A DNA stretch of 11,875 bases from JBHELT01 sp046262935 (GTDB taxonomy: Bacteria; Actinomycetota; CADDZG01; JAHWKV01). Shown here piece by piece: positions 6,138 to 11,875 of the stretch. Position numbers and translations under genes: made by a program. The stretch is from positions 1-11,875 of the forward strand of contig JBHELT010000023.1 of the NCBI GenBank assembly GCA_046262935.1, given 5' to 3'. The notes below the pieces were generated by a model, which ran no database searches, was not told where the DNA came from, and saw nothing but the letters and a program-made list of their open reading frames with translations. Within the stretch, counting starts at the first letter, position 1. Every line of letters starts with the position of its first letter.

Positions 6138-6250
6138 CGCCTCCTTATATGTGAGCACTGCCCTCAGGGGCATGGGTCAGAACAGTCCGACGCGTGAGAA
6201 GCAAGTCCACCTAGCCAAACGAAGACGGCGGGTTCCACAGTGGCAACCCT

Positions 6251-6456
6251 AGGGGGCTACGTTGCCGATGAGATGGTTGTAGTTGTCAGGATCAAAAGGC
6301 TGTTCAAGGTGTCGAGCGCGAAGCCATAAGAATTGGCAAGGCTCGCGTTCGTCGCCAGGACGCCTTCGCCAGCAAAGCCCATATGTTCTCTTGCCGGCAA
6401 CCGTGGTGATCAGTCCGAATGTGTCTACCTTGCGGATTCGATCATTGGCGGTGTCT
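6251..6456 (-). pseudogene. NHL-repeat protein fragment, frameshifted
   Basis: Reading the minus strand from 6456 gives DTANDRIRKVDTFGLITTVAG, the typical NHL repeat junction. After a frame change it continues FAGEGVLATNASLANSYGFA and LDTLNSLLI, then after another change DNYNHLIGNV, matching the conserved (A)DTGNHRIRRV. About one and a half repeats of a beta-propeller are therefore recognisable across three frames. No start, signal peptide or complete blade set remains. It lies just downstream of the aminotransferase-like gene and is clearly decayed. Confidence 0.75.
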
Positions 6457-6500
6457 CGATGCTCTGAGCTGGCTGGGCGGCTGAGTCGAGGCGGTCAGTT

Positions 6501-7667
6501 CTACCTCTCTGTTCGCGAGGCCGCCAAAGCGGCGCGCACCCGCTCCCCCAATCGCGCGAGCCTCTGCAGCGGTTCATTGCTGAATACGAAGCGCACATGA
6601 CGGTCGGCCACTTCTCCGCCCCAGCCGCGCATCGGGGTGGCTGCGACTTTCTGCTCGAGAAGGCGCTCGGAAACATCCAGGCAGTCCATCCCCATTGCGG
6701 CGACATCCAGAAGTAGCGACCACGCTCCGGCGGGTCGCACCGTGGGGAGGCCCTCTAGTTGACGGAGCGTCTCATCGCGCCGTCGCTGATACTCAAGGTT
6801 GGCGGTGACGATGTGTTCATCGGGTAGCTCAAGAGCAGCGCGGGCGCCGATCTGGGCGAAGCCACTGGCAACCAGACCGTTGTAGATGTGAACGCGCGAC
6901 ACGTCGTTCACGAGGTTGCCGGGCGCAACTACCCAGCCAACCCGCCACGCGATCATGCGCTGTTCCAGGGAGACGGCGCCAACGGTTACGGTTCGATCCC
7001 GCATCCCTGGCAATGCCGCGGGGTGGCGCACGGTCCTGCCATCGAAGAGCACACCCTCGTACCCAGCCCAATAAAGGAGCACGAGATCATGCTCTATGCA
7101 AACGGCTGCGATAGCGTTCCATTCCTCGTCGCTGACCACCCAGCCGGACGGAAACGATGCATTGTTCACGAAAATGACGCGAGCCCGATCGGTGACCGCG
7201 GCTCTCAGCGCTGCGAGGTCGAGCCGCCATTCCTCGTCGACGACCAGCAATGGGACAAGAGTCGGAATCGCCCCGACGAGCCGAACCCGATTGAGCATGC
7301 CCGCGTAGGTTGGGTCCGTGAGCACGACCTCGTCCCCCGGATCGGTAAGGCAGAAGAGAGCATCGAGCATCGCGTCTCCCTCGCCGCTGGTAATCACGAT
7401 CTCGCGCCGTCCGTCATAGCGCGGGCCGCCCCGGCGCTCGATGTACGCCGCTACTGTGTCCTTGAGATCGTCGCGCCCCGTAAACGGCAGCCAACTGTTC
7501 GCGTCATCCTTATCGATCGCACCCCGGGTGGCCTCCATCGCCGCGGATGGGGGCGGAATATCGGTGTCGAGATTCTCCATGCGGAGCACTTCAGGATCGT
7601 CCCCAGCCGCTGCGGCGACCCGATCGATGTTGAAGCCCGGGATGTCGTCCAATCGCCGGATGCTCAT
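6501..7667 (-). CDS. Aminotransferase-fold (class I/II) protein lacking PLP-binding residues
   Basis: The 388-residue product is full length for a fold-type I aminotransferase and aligns throughout: SWLPFTGRDDLKDTVAAYI near the N-terminus, VVLTDPTYAGMLNRV, VNNASFPSGWV, YWAGYEGVLFDG, VSLEQRMIAWRVGWVVAPG and HVRFVFSN near the end. The three residues that hold the cofactor in this family are replaced: the Asn of NPTG is Phe172, the Asp that pairs with the pyridine nitrogen is Trp200, and the Schiff-base lysine is Leu234. The nearby Tyr203, the Arg of the GWRxG motif (Arg242) and the substrate-carboxylate Arg (Arg359) are kept. The frame is intact and the surrounding motifs are well preserved, so this is not simple decay. 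Ordinary transamination is unlikely. The ATG at 7665-7667 is chosen because GGAGGACCGTC precedes it. Confidence 0.85.
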   Translation of the reverse strand: MSIRRLDDIPGFNIDRVAAAAGDDPEVLRMENLDTDIPPPSAAMEATRGAIDKDDANSWLPFTGRDDLKDTVAAYIERRGGPRYDGRREIVITSGEGDAMLDALFCLTDPGDEVVLTDPTYAGMLNRVRLVGAIPTLVPLLVVDEEWRLDLAALRAAVTDRARVIFVNNASFPSGWVVSDEEWNAIAAVCIEHDLVLLYWAGYEGVLFDGRTVRHPAALPGMRDRTVTVGAVSLEQRMIAWRVGWVVAPGNLVNDVSRVHIYNGLVASGFAQIGARAALELPDEHIVTANLEYQRRRDETLRQLEGLPTVRPAGAWSLLLDVAAMGMDCLDVSERLLEQKVAATPMRGWGGEVADRHVRFVFSNEPLQRLARLGERVRAALAASRTER

Positions 7668-7970
7668 GACGGTCCTCCTCTCGATCGGCAGGAGAATACT
7701 CCGCGCGGTCTTGTGTTCCAAACAAATCGGCCTCGAGGAACGACCGAACATTTGGCTACTCCCCGCTAAGACGCTCCACTGATGCGAGGGGTCGCCCTCC
7801 CTTTTCTAACTGCAACTTCTCGAACCGGCAAACCCACTTGAGAACTCTCCCGTCGACCTAGTCGTGGCGGGTTTGCGCGCTCCCAGTACTGCCGAGGGCT
7901 TGTAAATGGGGACTGCAGCTTCACCATAGTCTTGACAGTTAATCGCCTACAAGACGTCTTAGCTGCCTAA
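7668..7970. other. Intergenic region upstream of the aminotransferase-like gene
   Basis: No gene is supported here. A perfect ten-base palindrome AAGACGTCTT lies at 7951-7960 and a TTGACA at 7932-7937 without a good matching -10. The promoter for the leftward gene is presumably here but I cannot place it. Confidence 0.4.
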
Positions 7971-8245
7971 TTACAGCGAAGTCGTCGTTATCGGTAGCGG
8001 TGTCGTGTCCTGCTGCATACGCACTGGACCGTTAGCCGTGCCTGGGGCTTCATAGTGGAGGTTTCGGTTTATATACAGGAAAGTGCCCTTCGTCGCATTG
8101 CCAACGTCGGTACATTTGAGCACTAGCGGTGCTTGCATGGCGGCCGTGCCGTAGTATGGGCGATTGTTGCAGGCACCTGTTCCGCCGTCGTGCCAAATCG
8201 AGTGAGCGATCGGGTCGGCATAATTCGAGTTGTTGGAGTCTATGA
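7971..8245 (-). pseudogene. Orphan ORF, possible C-terminal fragment of a secreted protein
   Basis: The frame encodes about 90 residues ending at 7971, with two cysteines (TGACNN and LVLKCTD) and many Asn, Thr and Tyr (DSNNSNYADPIAHSIW, TKGTFLYINRNLHYEA). Composition is like an extracellular domain. It has no credible start: its frame runs directly into the decayed cyclase tail at its 5' side and a stop lies just beyond. I recognise no family. It may be the tail of a lost gene joined by recombination, or a chance ORF. Confidence 0.35.
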
Positions 8246-8420
8246 ACGTTAGTGCCCCCGCCACCGGCAACCAATGGCGGAACCGCTACCGATACCAGAA
8301 CCTCGCCCGGCCCAGCCTACGCCATGACTCGGGCTCCGATCGATACCGCGATCCCTCGGACGTCAGCTCGGATTGACGACGAAGCTGTCTCGCTGTGCTC
8401 CGGCCGACGAAGGGCTCCCG
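8246..8420 (-). pseudogene. Decayed class III nucleotidyl cyclase tail
   Basis: On the minus strand, DVRGIAVSIGARVMA is followed by an in-frame TAG, then AGPGEVLVSVAVPPLVAG, and after a frameshift ALTFID. This tracks the C-terminal cyclase segment of the intact gene at 8641-9978 (GGIAVHIGARVMAEAEPSEI, VTGSVPPLVTGSGITFEDQG). The stop replaces the Glu codon. Upstream, R-P-E-H-S-E can be laid over R-T-G-L-H-T-G-E, more weakly. The relic is inverted relative to the intact cyclase, and divergence shows it is an old paralog, not a recent copy. Confidence 0.7.
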
Positions 8421-8640
8421 TCGAGAGGTATGCCTGGATCAAGCGACAGCACGGGCACAGCAAGCCCGCCGGCATGTTCATCCCGGTCCGCCATACTTCG
8501 CGATCACGATGTCTTCGCCTTGATGCGGTTCTCCATGAGAGGCCCTCCTGAAAATAAGGTGAGCCGCCCCGAGAAACTAGGGAAATACATCGCCTTTAAG
8601 TAAGGTTGACGCAGGGTCCCTCGAGCGTGAGGCTTGCTGT
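8421..8640. other. Region upstream of the hydrolase-cyclase gene, no clear gene
   Basis: The minus strand has a strong ribosome-like site (CAGGAGGGCCTCTC) before an ATG near 8536, but the frame stops after ten codons. It may be the start of the decayed cyclase or another lost gene. No terminator or promoter is clear. Confidence 0.35.
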
Positions 8641-9978
8641 ATGTCACGTCCGCCGATCAAATATGCCAAGAATGCAGCCGGTCTGAACATCGCTTACTGG
8701 ACGCTTGGCGATGGCCCTCCAGATCTGGTCTACGTTCCAAACTTCGTAACCAACGTTGACCTGCTTTGGCTATTCGAGCCTGTGGCGCGTATCTTGCGGC
8801 GATTGGCTTCCGTCGGACGGCTTACGGAATTCGACACCTCGGGCACGGGTGTATCGGATTCCATCCCTGTGGATGAATTGCCGACAATGGAGCAGTGGAT
8901 GGACGACGTCCGCGTAGTGATGGACGCCGAAGGCATTGAGCGCGCCACGCTGATCAGTCAAGACTCCGGAGGCCCTGTCGCGGCGCTCTTCGCAGCCACT
9001 CATCCGGACAGGACCGCCGGGCTGGTGTTGTTGGGATCTTATGCACGAATGCTGAGTGCACCGGACTATCCCTGGGGTTATCCGAGCGAACGACGGACTC
9101 ACGCACTCGACGAATTTCTAGAGATGTGGGGTACCGGGAAACAACTTCAGGTAACAGGTCCAACCGTCGCGGACGATGCGGCTTGGCAGGAATGGGTTGG
9201 CGTTATGGAAAGGGCAGTCTCCGTGAGAATGAGGCGTCCCTTATTCGAGATGCTCCAATCGGTTGATGTGAGGGCGGTCCTTCCCGCCGTTCGCGTTCCC
9301 ACTCTCGTGATCCATCGCCAGGGAGACCGCTACATCCGGGCCAGCCTTGGCCGCTTCCTTGCCGACAACATCGAGGGAGCGAAGTACGTCGAACTACCTG
9401 GTGACGATCATTATTGGTTCATGGGAGACAGCGGCAGGATCGTGGATGAGATTCGCAATTTCGTGATCGGTGCCCGAGAAGACCCACAGGAGACGGATCG
9501 GGTGCTTGCGACCCTGATGTTCACCGATATTGTCGATTCCACCGGGTACGCGGCCCGTCTCGGAGATCGTAGGTGGCGAGAACTTCTTGATCGCCACGAT
9601 GAAGTCGTGCGTGAATCGTTGCGCCACTTCCGTGGGCAGGAGGTCAAAGCCACGGGGGATGGATTCCTTGCAACGTTTGATGGTCCCGCTAGGGCGATCC
9701 GTTGTGCGTTATCGCTAAATCAGCAGATGAGCTCTTTGGGCATCGAGTTGCGAACCGGCCTACACACGGGAGAAGTTGAACAGCGCGGCGAGGACTTGGG
9801 AGGGATCGCCGTTCACATCGGTGCCAGGGTTATGGCCGAGGCTGAGCCTTCCGAAATACTCGTCACCGGCAGTGTGCCCCCACTTGTTACTGGTTCGGGC
9901 ATCACCTTCGAAGATCAGGGAATCCGAGATCTACGAGGAATACCCGGTGAATGGCGGCTCTTCGCGGTTAGGGAATAG
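8641..9978 (+). CDS. Alpha/beta-hydrolase fused to class III adenylate/guanylate cyclase
   Basis: The 445-residue product has an N-terminal alpha/beta-hydrolase (about 5-275) and a C-terminal cyclase homology domain (about 287-445), the order found in mycobacterial Rv1900c (LipJ). In the cyclase, LMFTDIVDSTGYA gives metal ligand Asp296, VKATGDGFLATF gives Lys336 and metal ligand Asp340, and LRTGLHTGEVE and GGIAVHIGARV supply the remaining active-site segments. It should make a cyclic nucleotide in the cytosol; no membrane segment is present. In the hydrolase, the nucleophile elbow reads SQDSGG, placing Asp108 where related proteins usually have serine, with His257 in DDHYWF as the likely base. 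An Asp nucleophile is known in haloalkane dehalogenases. A GAGG lies nine bases before the ATG. The methyltransferase follows on the same strand. Confidence 0.92.
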   Translation: MSRPPIKYAKNAAGLNIAYWTLGDGPPDLVYVPNFVTNVDLLWLFEPVARILRRLASVGRLTEFDTSGTGVSDSIPVDELPTMEQWMDDVRVVMDAEGIERATLISQDSGGPVAALFAATHPDRTAGLVLLGSYARMLSAPDYPWGYPSERRTHALDEFLEMWGTGKQLQVTGPTVADDAAWQEWVGVMERAVSVRMRRPLFEMLQSVDVRAVLPAVRVPTLVIHRQGDRYIRASLGRFLADNIEGAKYVELPGDDHYWFMGDSGRIVDEIRNFVIGAREDPQETDRVLATLMFTDIVDSTGYAARLGDRRWRELLDRHDEVVRESLRHFRGQEVKATGDGFLATFDGPARAIRCALSLNQQMSSLGIELRTGLHTGEVEQRGEDLGGIAVHIGARVMAEAEPSEILVTGSVPPLVTGSGITFEDQGIRDLRGIPGEWRLFAVRE

Positions 9979-10038
9979 GACCAGATCTTATCGAGCGGCT
10001 TGCGCTCTCGAAGAATCGACAAGGTTAAGGACCTGAGA

Positions 10039-10836
10039 TTGTCTGGGACACTGGAGAGTTGGGACCAAGCAGAGGCGTATGAGCTGTGGGTCGGGCGTTG
10101 GAGTCGGCGGGTCGCCATCGAATTTCTTGAATGGCTCGAACCTGGCGCGGCCCTTGCATGGGCGGACATCGGTTGCGGAACGGGTCAACTCGCCGAGTCC
10201 ATAATTGCCTACCACGATCCAGGATCCGTTCGCTCAATCGACAGAGCCCCAGCCTTTGTTGCTCATGCACGACGTAAGGTCGACGACCCCCGAATGCGTT
10301 TCGCAATCGCTGACGCTACGGCTCTCCCGTGGAGGGCAGAGAGTTTCGACTTCGCGGTCTCGGGATTGGTTCTTAACTTCGTCCCCGAGCATGAGGCGAT
10401 GGCCCGTGAGATGGTCCGAGTGACGAAGCGGGGCGGCATCATCGGGCTCTATGTTTGGGACTACGCGGGGGGCATGCAGATGTTGCGGCATTTCTGGGAA
10501 GCCGCGATCTCCGTAAATCCCGACGACAAGCGACTCGATCAAGCGGAGCGCTTCCCGATCTGCCGGCCGACTCCGTTGGCGGCCTTATTCGAACATGTCG
10601 GCTTGAACTCGGTCGCGGTGAGGTCGATCGACATACCGATGGAGTTTCGTAATTTCGACGATTTCTGGGCACCATTTCTCGGCAGAGTAGGGGCTGCGCC
10701 GACATACCTCGCATCGCTGGACCAACCAACCCAGGACCAGATCCGAGACACCCTACGCGACCGGGTTTCGCCCTCCGGGGGGCCTGTCGCGTTGACCGGC
10801 CGGGCCTGGGCGGTGAAGGGCGTCAGGACGAGTTAA
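10039..10836 (+). CDS. Class I SAM-dependent methyltransferase
   Basis: The 265-residue product has a Rossmann-fold methyltransferase core. Motif I is WADIGCGTGQ (42-50), SIDRAP supplies the acidic residue that binds the ribose (Asp68), ADATALPW is motif II (91-98), SGLVLNFVPE is motif III, and MVRVTKRGGIIGLYVWDY is the following strand. It resembles Methyltransf_11/25 proteins that open with YELWVGRWSR. The substrate cannot be read from the sequence. The TTG at 10039 is preferred because AAGGA lies seven bases upstream; an in-frame TTG at 10000 would add 13 charged residues and has no site. It starts 60 bases after the cyclase gene on the same strand, so co-transcription is likely, though no functional link is evident. 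Confidence 0.88.
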   Translation: MSGTLESWDQAEAYELWVGRWSRRVAIEFLEWLEPGAALAWADIGCGTGQLAESIIAYHDPGSVRSIDRAPAFVAHARRKVDDPRMRFAIADATALPWRAESFDFAVSGLVLNFVPEHEAMAREMVRVTKRGGIIGLYVWDYAGGMQMLRHFWEAAISVNPDDKRLDQAERFPICRPTPLAALFEHVGLNSVAVRSIDIPMEFRNFDDFWAPFLGRVGAAPTYLASLDQPTQDQIRDTLRDRVSPSGGPVALTGRAWAVKGVRTS

Positions 10837-10863
10837 GCGTTCGAGTGAAATCTCTGGCTACCA

Positions 10864-10886
10864 GTCGATCATTCTCGACGGTTTTG
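10864..10886 (+). terminator. Weak candidate terminator after the methyltransferase
   Basis: A five-base stem GTCGA/TCGAC with a six-base loop is followed by GGTTTTGGG. The stem is short and the T-run is only four, so this is tentative. It is the only terminator-like structure I see at the end of the rightward pair. Confidence 0.25.
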
Positions 10887-11082
10887 GGCATAACGAACAG
10901 AGATCCAGCATTGAATCGTGCTGGGTCTAGGGGGTTCACCCGGTTGAAAGGCCGGAGAGACGGTCAGGTCAAAAGTCAGCAGGCTGCCTGCGACTAGCGG
11001 TTTTGGAGTCATCTCCGGCCGGTTTCGGACACTCTCGCTTTAAGCGAGGTCCCACAGTCGGATTCATACGCCTGCGACCTTG

Positions 11083-11126
11083 TGGGCGCTGACAGATTCG
11101 AACTGTCGACCCCTGCCTTGTAAGAG
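11083..11126 (-). pseudogene. tRNA-Val(UAC) 3' half relic, second copy
   Basis: This is identical to the relic at 5943-5986: anticodon loop CTTACAA, 3' anticodon stem GGCAG, T-arm and acceptor 3' strand, with no 5' half. The perfect identity against diverged flanks points to selection or conversion acting on the core. Confidence 0.8.
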
Positions 11127-11213
11127 TAGTAAGGCCTTCGCCATGAATGTGCCGATCTACCTGCACTTTCATTCGTTTGCGCAGGTCGCGAGCGAAAACT
11201 CGCAAACCTCAAC

Positions 11214-11276
11214 GTACGTCCTCTTACGTCGCGTTAGGTTCTCTTTAGTTCTGTTGTGGTTCCCGTTTGGTTCCCG
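11214..11276. promoter_or_regulatory. Ten-base-periodic arm-type motif array, copy 2
   Basis: GTACGT (11214), TTACGT (11224), TTAGGT (11234), TTTAGT (11244) and TTGTGG (11254) start ten bases apart, followed by two GGTTCCCG repeats. Although individual bases differ from copy 1, the ten-base phase is preserved, which supports protein-binding sites rather than chance. Confidence 0.5.
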
Positions 11277-11394
11277 CGCGTCCTTATATGTGACCACTGC
11301 CCTCGCGGGCATGGGTCAAAGCACGGGCAAGATCACCTTCTCCCCCAACGTGTTGGCTAGGCCAATAGATTGGGGGCAAGGATTGGACCCGACT

Positions 11395-11520
11395 ACCTCC
11401 TTCGCACTGCCCGTGGGGACGGTGACCCTGCTCCTAGCCGACATAGATCCCTGCGAGCGTCCGGCTCGGACCTTCAACCAGCCCGTCGGTGGACTTGAAA
11501 ACCGTTCCCAGGTTGCCTAG
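11395..11520 (+). pseudogene. Decayed N-terminus of a class III cyclase
   Basis: The frame reads ALPVGTVTLLLADIDPCERPARTF and then runs to a TAG at 11518-11520. Many actinobacterial cyclase proteins begin LP-S/T-GTVTFLFTDIEGSTRLWE; here GTVTLLLADID is clear and GSTRLWE has been replaced. Only about 40 residues remain and there is no start codon with a ribosome site. It abuts att-like copy 2 and is probably a relic. Confidence 0.55.
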
Positions 11521-11629
11521 AATTTTCTTCTACGTACTCGGCGCCCACCTCATCCGTCGAGATCGCGCCAGGCCCTCATGGCCAATATGACGAAGACATC
11601 GATTCGCTCAACGCGTCGGAGGTGAGGCT
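11521..11629. other. Short intergenic stretch
   Basis: I see no gene or RNA. It ends in GGAGGTGAGGCT, the ribosome site of the next, frameshifted gene. Confidence 0.4.
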
Positions 11630-11790
11630 TTGAAACGAACGATGGTTGTAGCCACAATCTTGGCCCTGCTGGAGCCTTGTTCCTTACGGCCATCCCGTCG
11701 GCTTACGCCTATATGAGTGACGGCGGCCCGAACGACCGTTGCAATCGGTGCTACAGAGTCCTGTCGTTCAAAGAAGTATGTCCCGCCTAA
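11630..11790 (+). pseudogene. Small secreted cysteine peptide, frameshifted
   Basis: A TTG at 11630 follows GGAGG with seven bases between, and gives MKRTMVVATILALL, the start of a signal peptide. A one-base frame change near 11670 is then needed to continue GALFLTAIPSAYA, which completes the signal peptide with an AYA cleavage site, and a mature part YMSDGGPNDRCNRCYRVLSF followed by KEVCPA and a stop at 11788. The mature peptide would be about 27 residues with three cysteines (C-x2-C-x10-C). Without the shift the frame ends within about 30 codons. It may be a true pseudogene, a sequencing error or, less likely, a programmed shift. Confidence 0.5.
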
Positions 11791-11807
11791 ACGAAAGGAG
11801 AAGGAGA

Positions 11808-11875
11808 GTGCGTACGGTGAAGAGAAGGATGATTGTGGTCAGTGCGCTCTTGATGTTGTTCACGAGCCTCGGCAT
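11808..11875 (+). CDS. N-terminus of an exported protein, cut by window end
   Basis: The GTG at 11808 has AAAGGAG seven bases upstream and the frame is open to the edge. It begins MRTVKRRMIVVSALLMLFTS, a positively charged then hydrophobic start typical of a signal peptide. A second GTG at 11817 (VKRRM) is an alternative start. The signal sequence resembles that of the frameshifted peptide just upstream (MKRTMVVATILALL), so the two may be tandem related genes. Only about 22 residues are visible. Confidence 0.6.
   Translation, partial: MRTVKRRMIVVSALLMLFTSLG

Larger units (their letters stand above)
5805..6180. repeat. att-like repeat with tRNA-Val 3' half, copy 1
   Basis: About 375 bases are repeated in the same orientation at 10951-11319. 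The two copies are roughly 85 per cent alike over most of their length but identical over about 51 bases spanning the tRNA relic (from 5942). Landmarks in order are GGAGAGACGGTCAG, a hairpin CTCGC-CTTAA-GCGAG (about 5888-5902), the tRNA-Val 3' half, a ten-base-periodic array of TTA(C/G)GT-like motifs, and GGTTCCC direct repeats. This layout is that of a tyrosine-integrase attachment region. Confidence 0.75.
10951..11319. repeat. att-like repeat with tRNA-Val 3' half, copy 2
   Basis: This is the same-orientation partner of 5805-6180, with the same order of landmarks: GGAGAGACGGTCAG, the hairpin CTCGC-TTTAA-GCGAG, the tRNA relic, the periodic array, GGTTCCC repeats, and CATGGGTCA at the right edge. 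Homology stops on the left at about 10951 and on the right at about 11319. Because both flanks of the tRNA core are shared, the two copies are duplicates of one junction type, not a simple left and right end pair. Confidence 0.75.

Noticed and set aside
6888..7769. Long plus-strand ORF of 293 codons
   Set aside because: It is a shadow of the aminotransferase-like gene on the opposite strand; it has no domain and no ribosome site.
8252..8551. Plus-strand ORF of 99 codons
   Set aside because: The opposite strand carries recognisable cyclase relic sequence, and this frame shows no domain or ribosome site.
11418..11433. GGGACGGTGACCC as a DosR-like palindrome
   Set aside because: It encodes the conserved GTVTL of the cyclase relic and has the wrong half-site spacing.
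1..11875. CRISPR array or defence system
   Set aside because: No regularly spaced repeats of suitable length and no Cas or other defence proteins were seen; the only regular array has a ten-base period.

Overview
The window looks like a piece of an uncultured actinobacterial (Actinomycetota) chromosome. Supporting signs are moderately high GC, frequent GTG and TTG starts with purine-rich Shine-Dalgarno sites, a DevS/DosS-DevR/DosR-type two-component system, an alpha/beta-hydrolase/nucleotidyl-cyclase fusion of the Rv1900c type, and small actinobacterial families I recognise only by general pattern. I cannot name the genus.

Region 1 (1-4083) is a compact redox/hypoxia-type regulatory locus. 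Three genes point left: a truncated single-pass membrane protein, a cupredoxin lipoprotein and a receiver-like protein with three cysteines. Diverging from these is a rightward operon of an SRPBCC-like protein, a GAF sensor histidine kinase resembling DevS and a LuxR-type response regulator resembling DevR. The GAF domain keeps the histidine and tyrosine that bind and tune heme in DevS. The regulator keeps the recognition-helix residues, and DevR-box-like palindromes lie in the divergent promoter and upstream of the leftmost gene. A 44-bp imperfect repeat sits at nearly the same distance upstream of both exported-protein genes. The simplest reading is a self-contained gas- or redox-sensing module with local targets.

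Region 2 (4084-6500) is a graveyard and integration zone. It holds a GGDEF tail fragment, a complete IS110-family transposase with a candidate bridge-RNA leader, the first copy of a ~375-bp repeat containing the 3' half of a tRNA-Val(UAC), and a frameshifted NHL-repeat remnant.

Region 3 (6501-10950) is cargo between the two repeat copies: an aminotransferase-fold protein that has lost the three main PLP-binding residues, a decayed cyclase tail fused to an unknown ORF, an intact hydrolase-cyclase fusion, and a SAM methyltransferase probably co-transcribed with it.

Region 4 (10951-11875) holds the second att-like repeat copy, a decayed cyclase head, a frameshifted small secreted cysteine peptide and the start of another exported protein.

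The direct att-like repeats, about 5.1 kb apart, together with the density of broken genes, suggest that 5.8-11.3 kb is an old tRNA-targeting island, possibly a tandem accretion, whose integrase has been lost or lies outside the window. No CRISPR array, rRNA or complete tRNA is visible.
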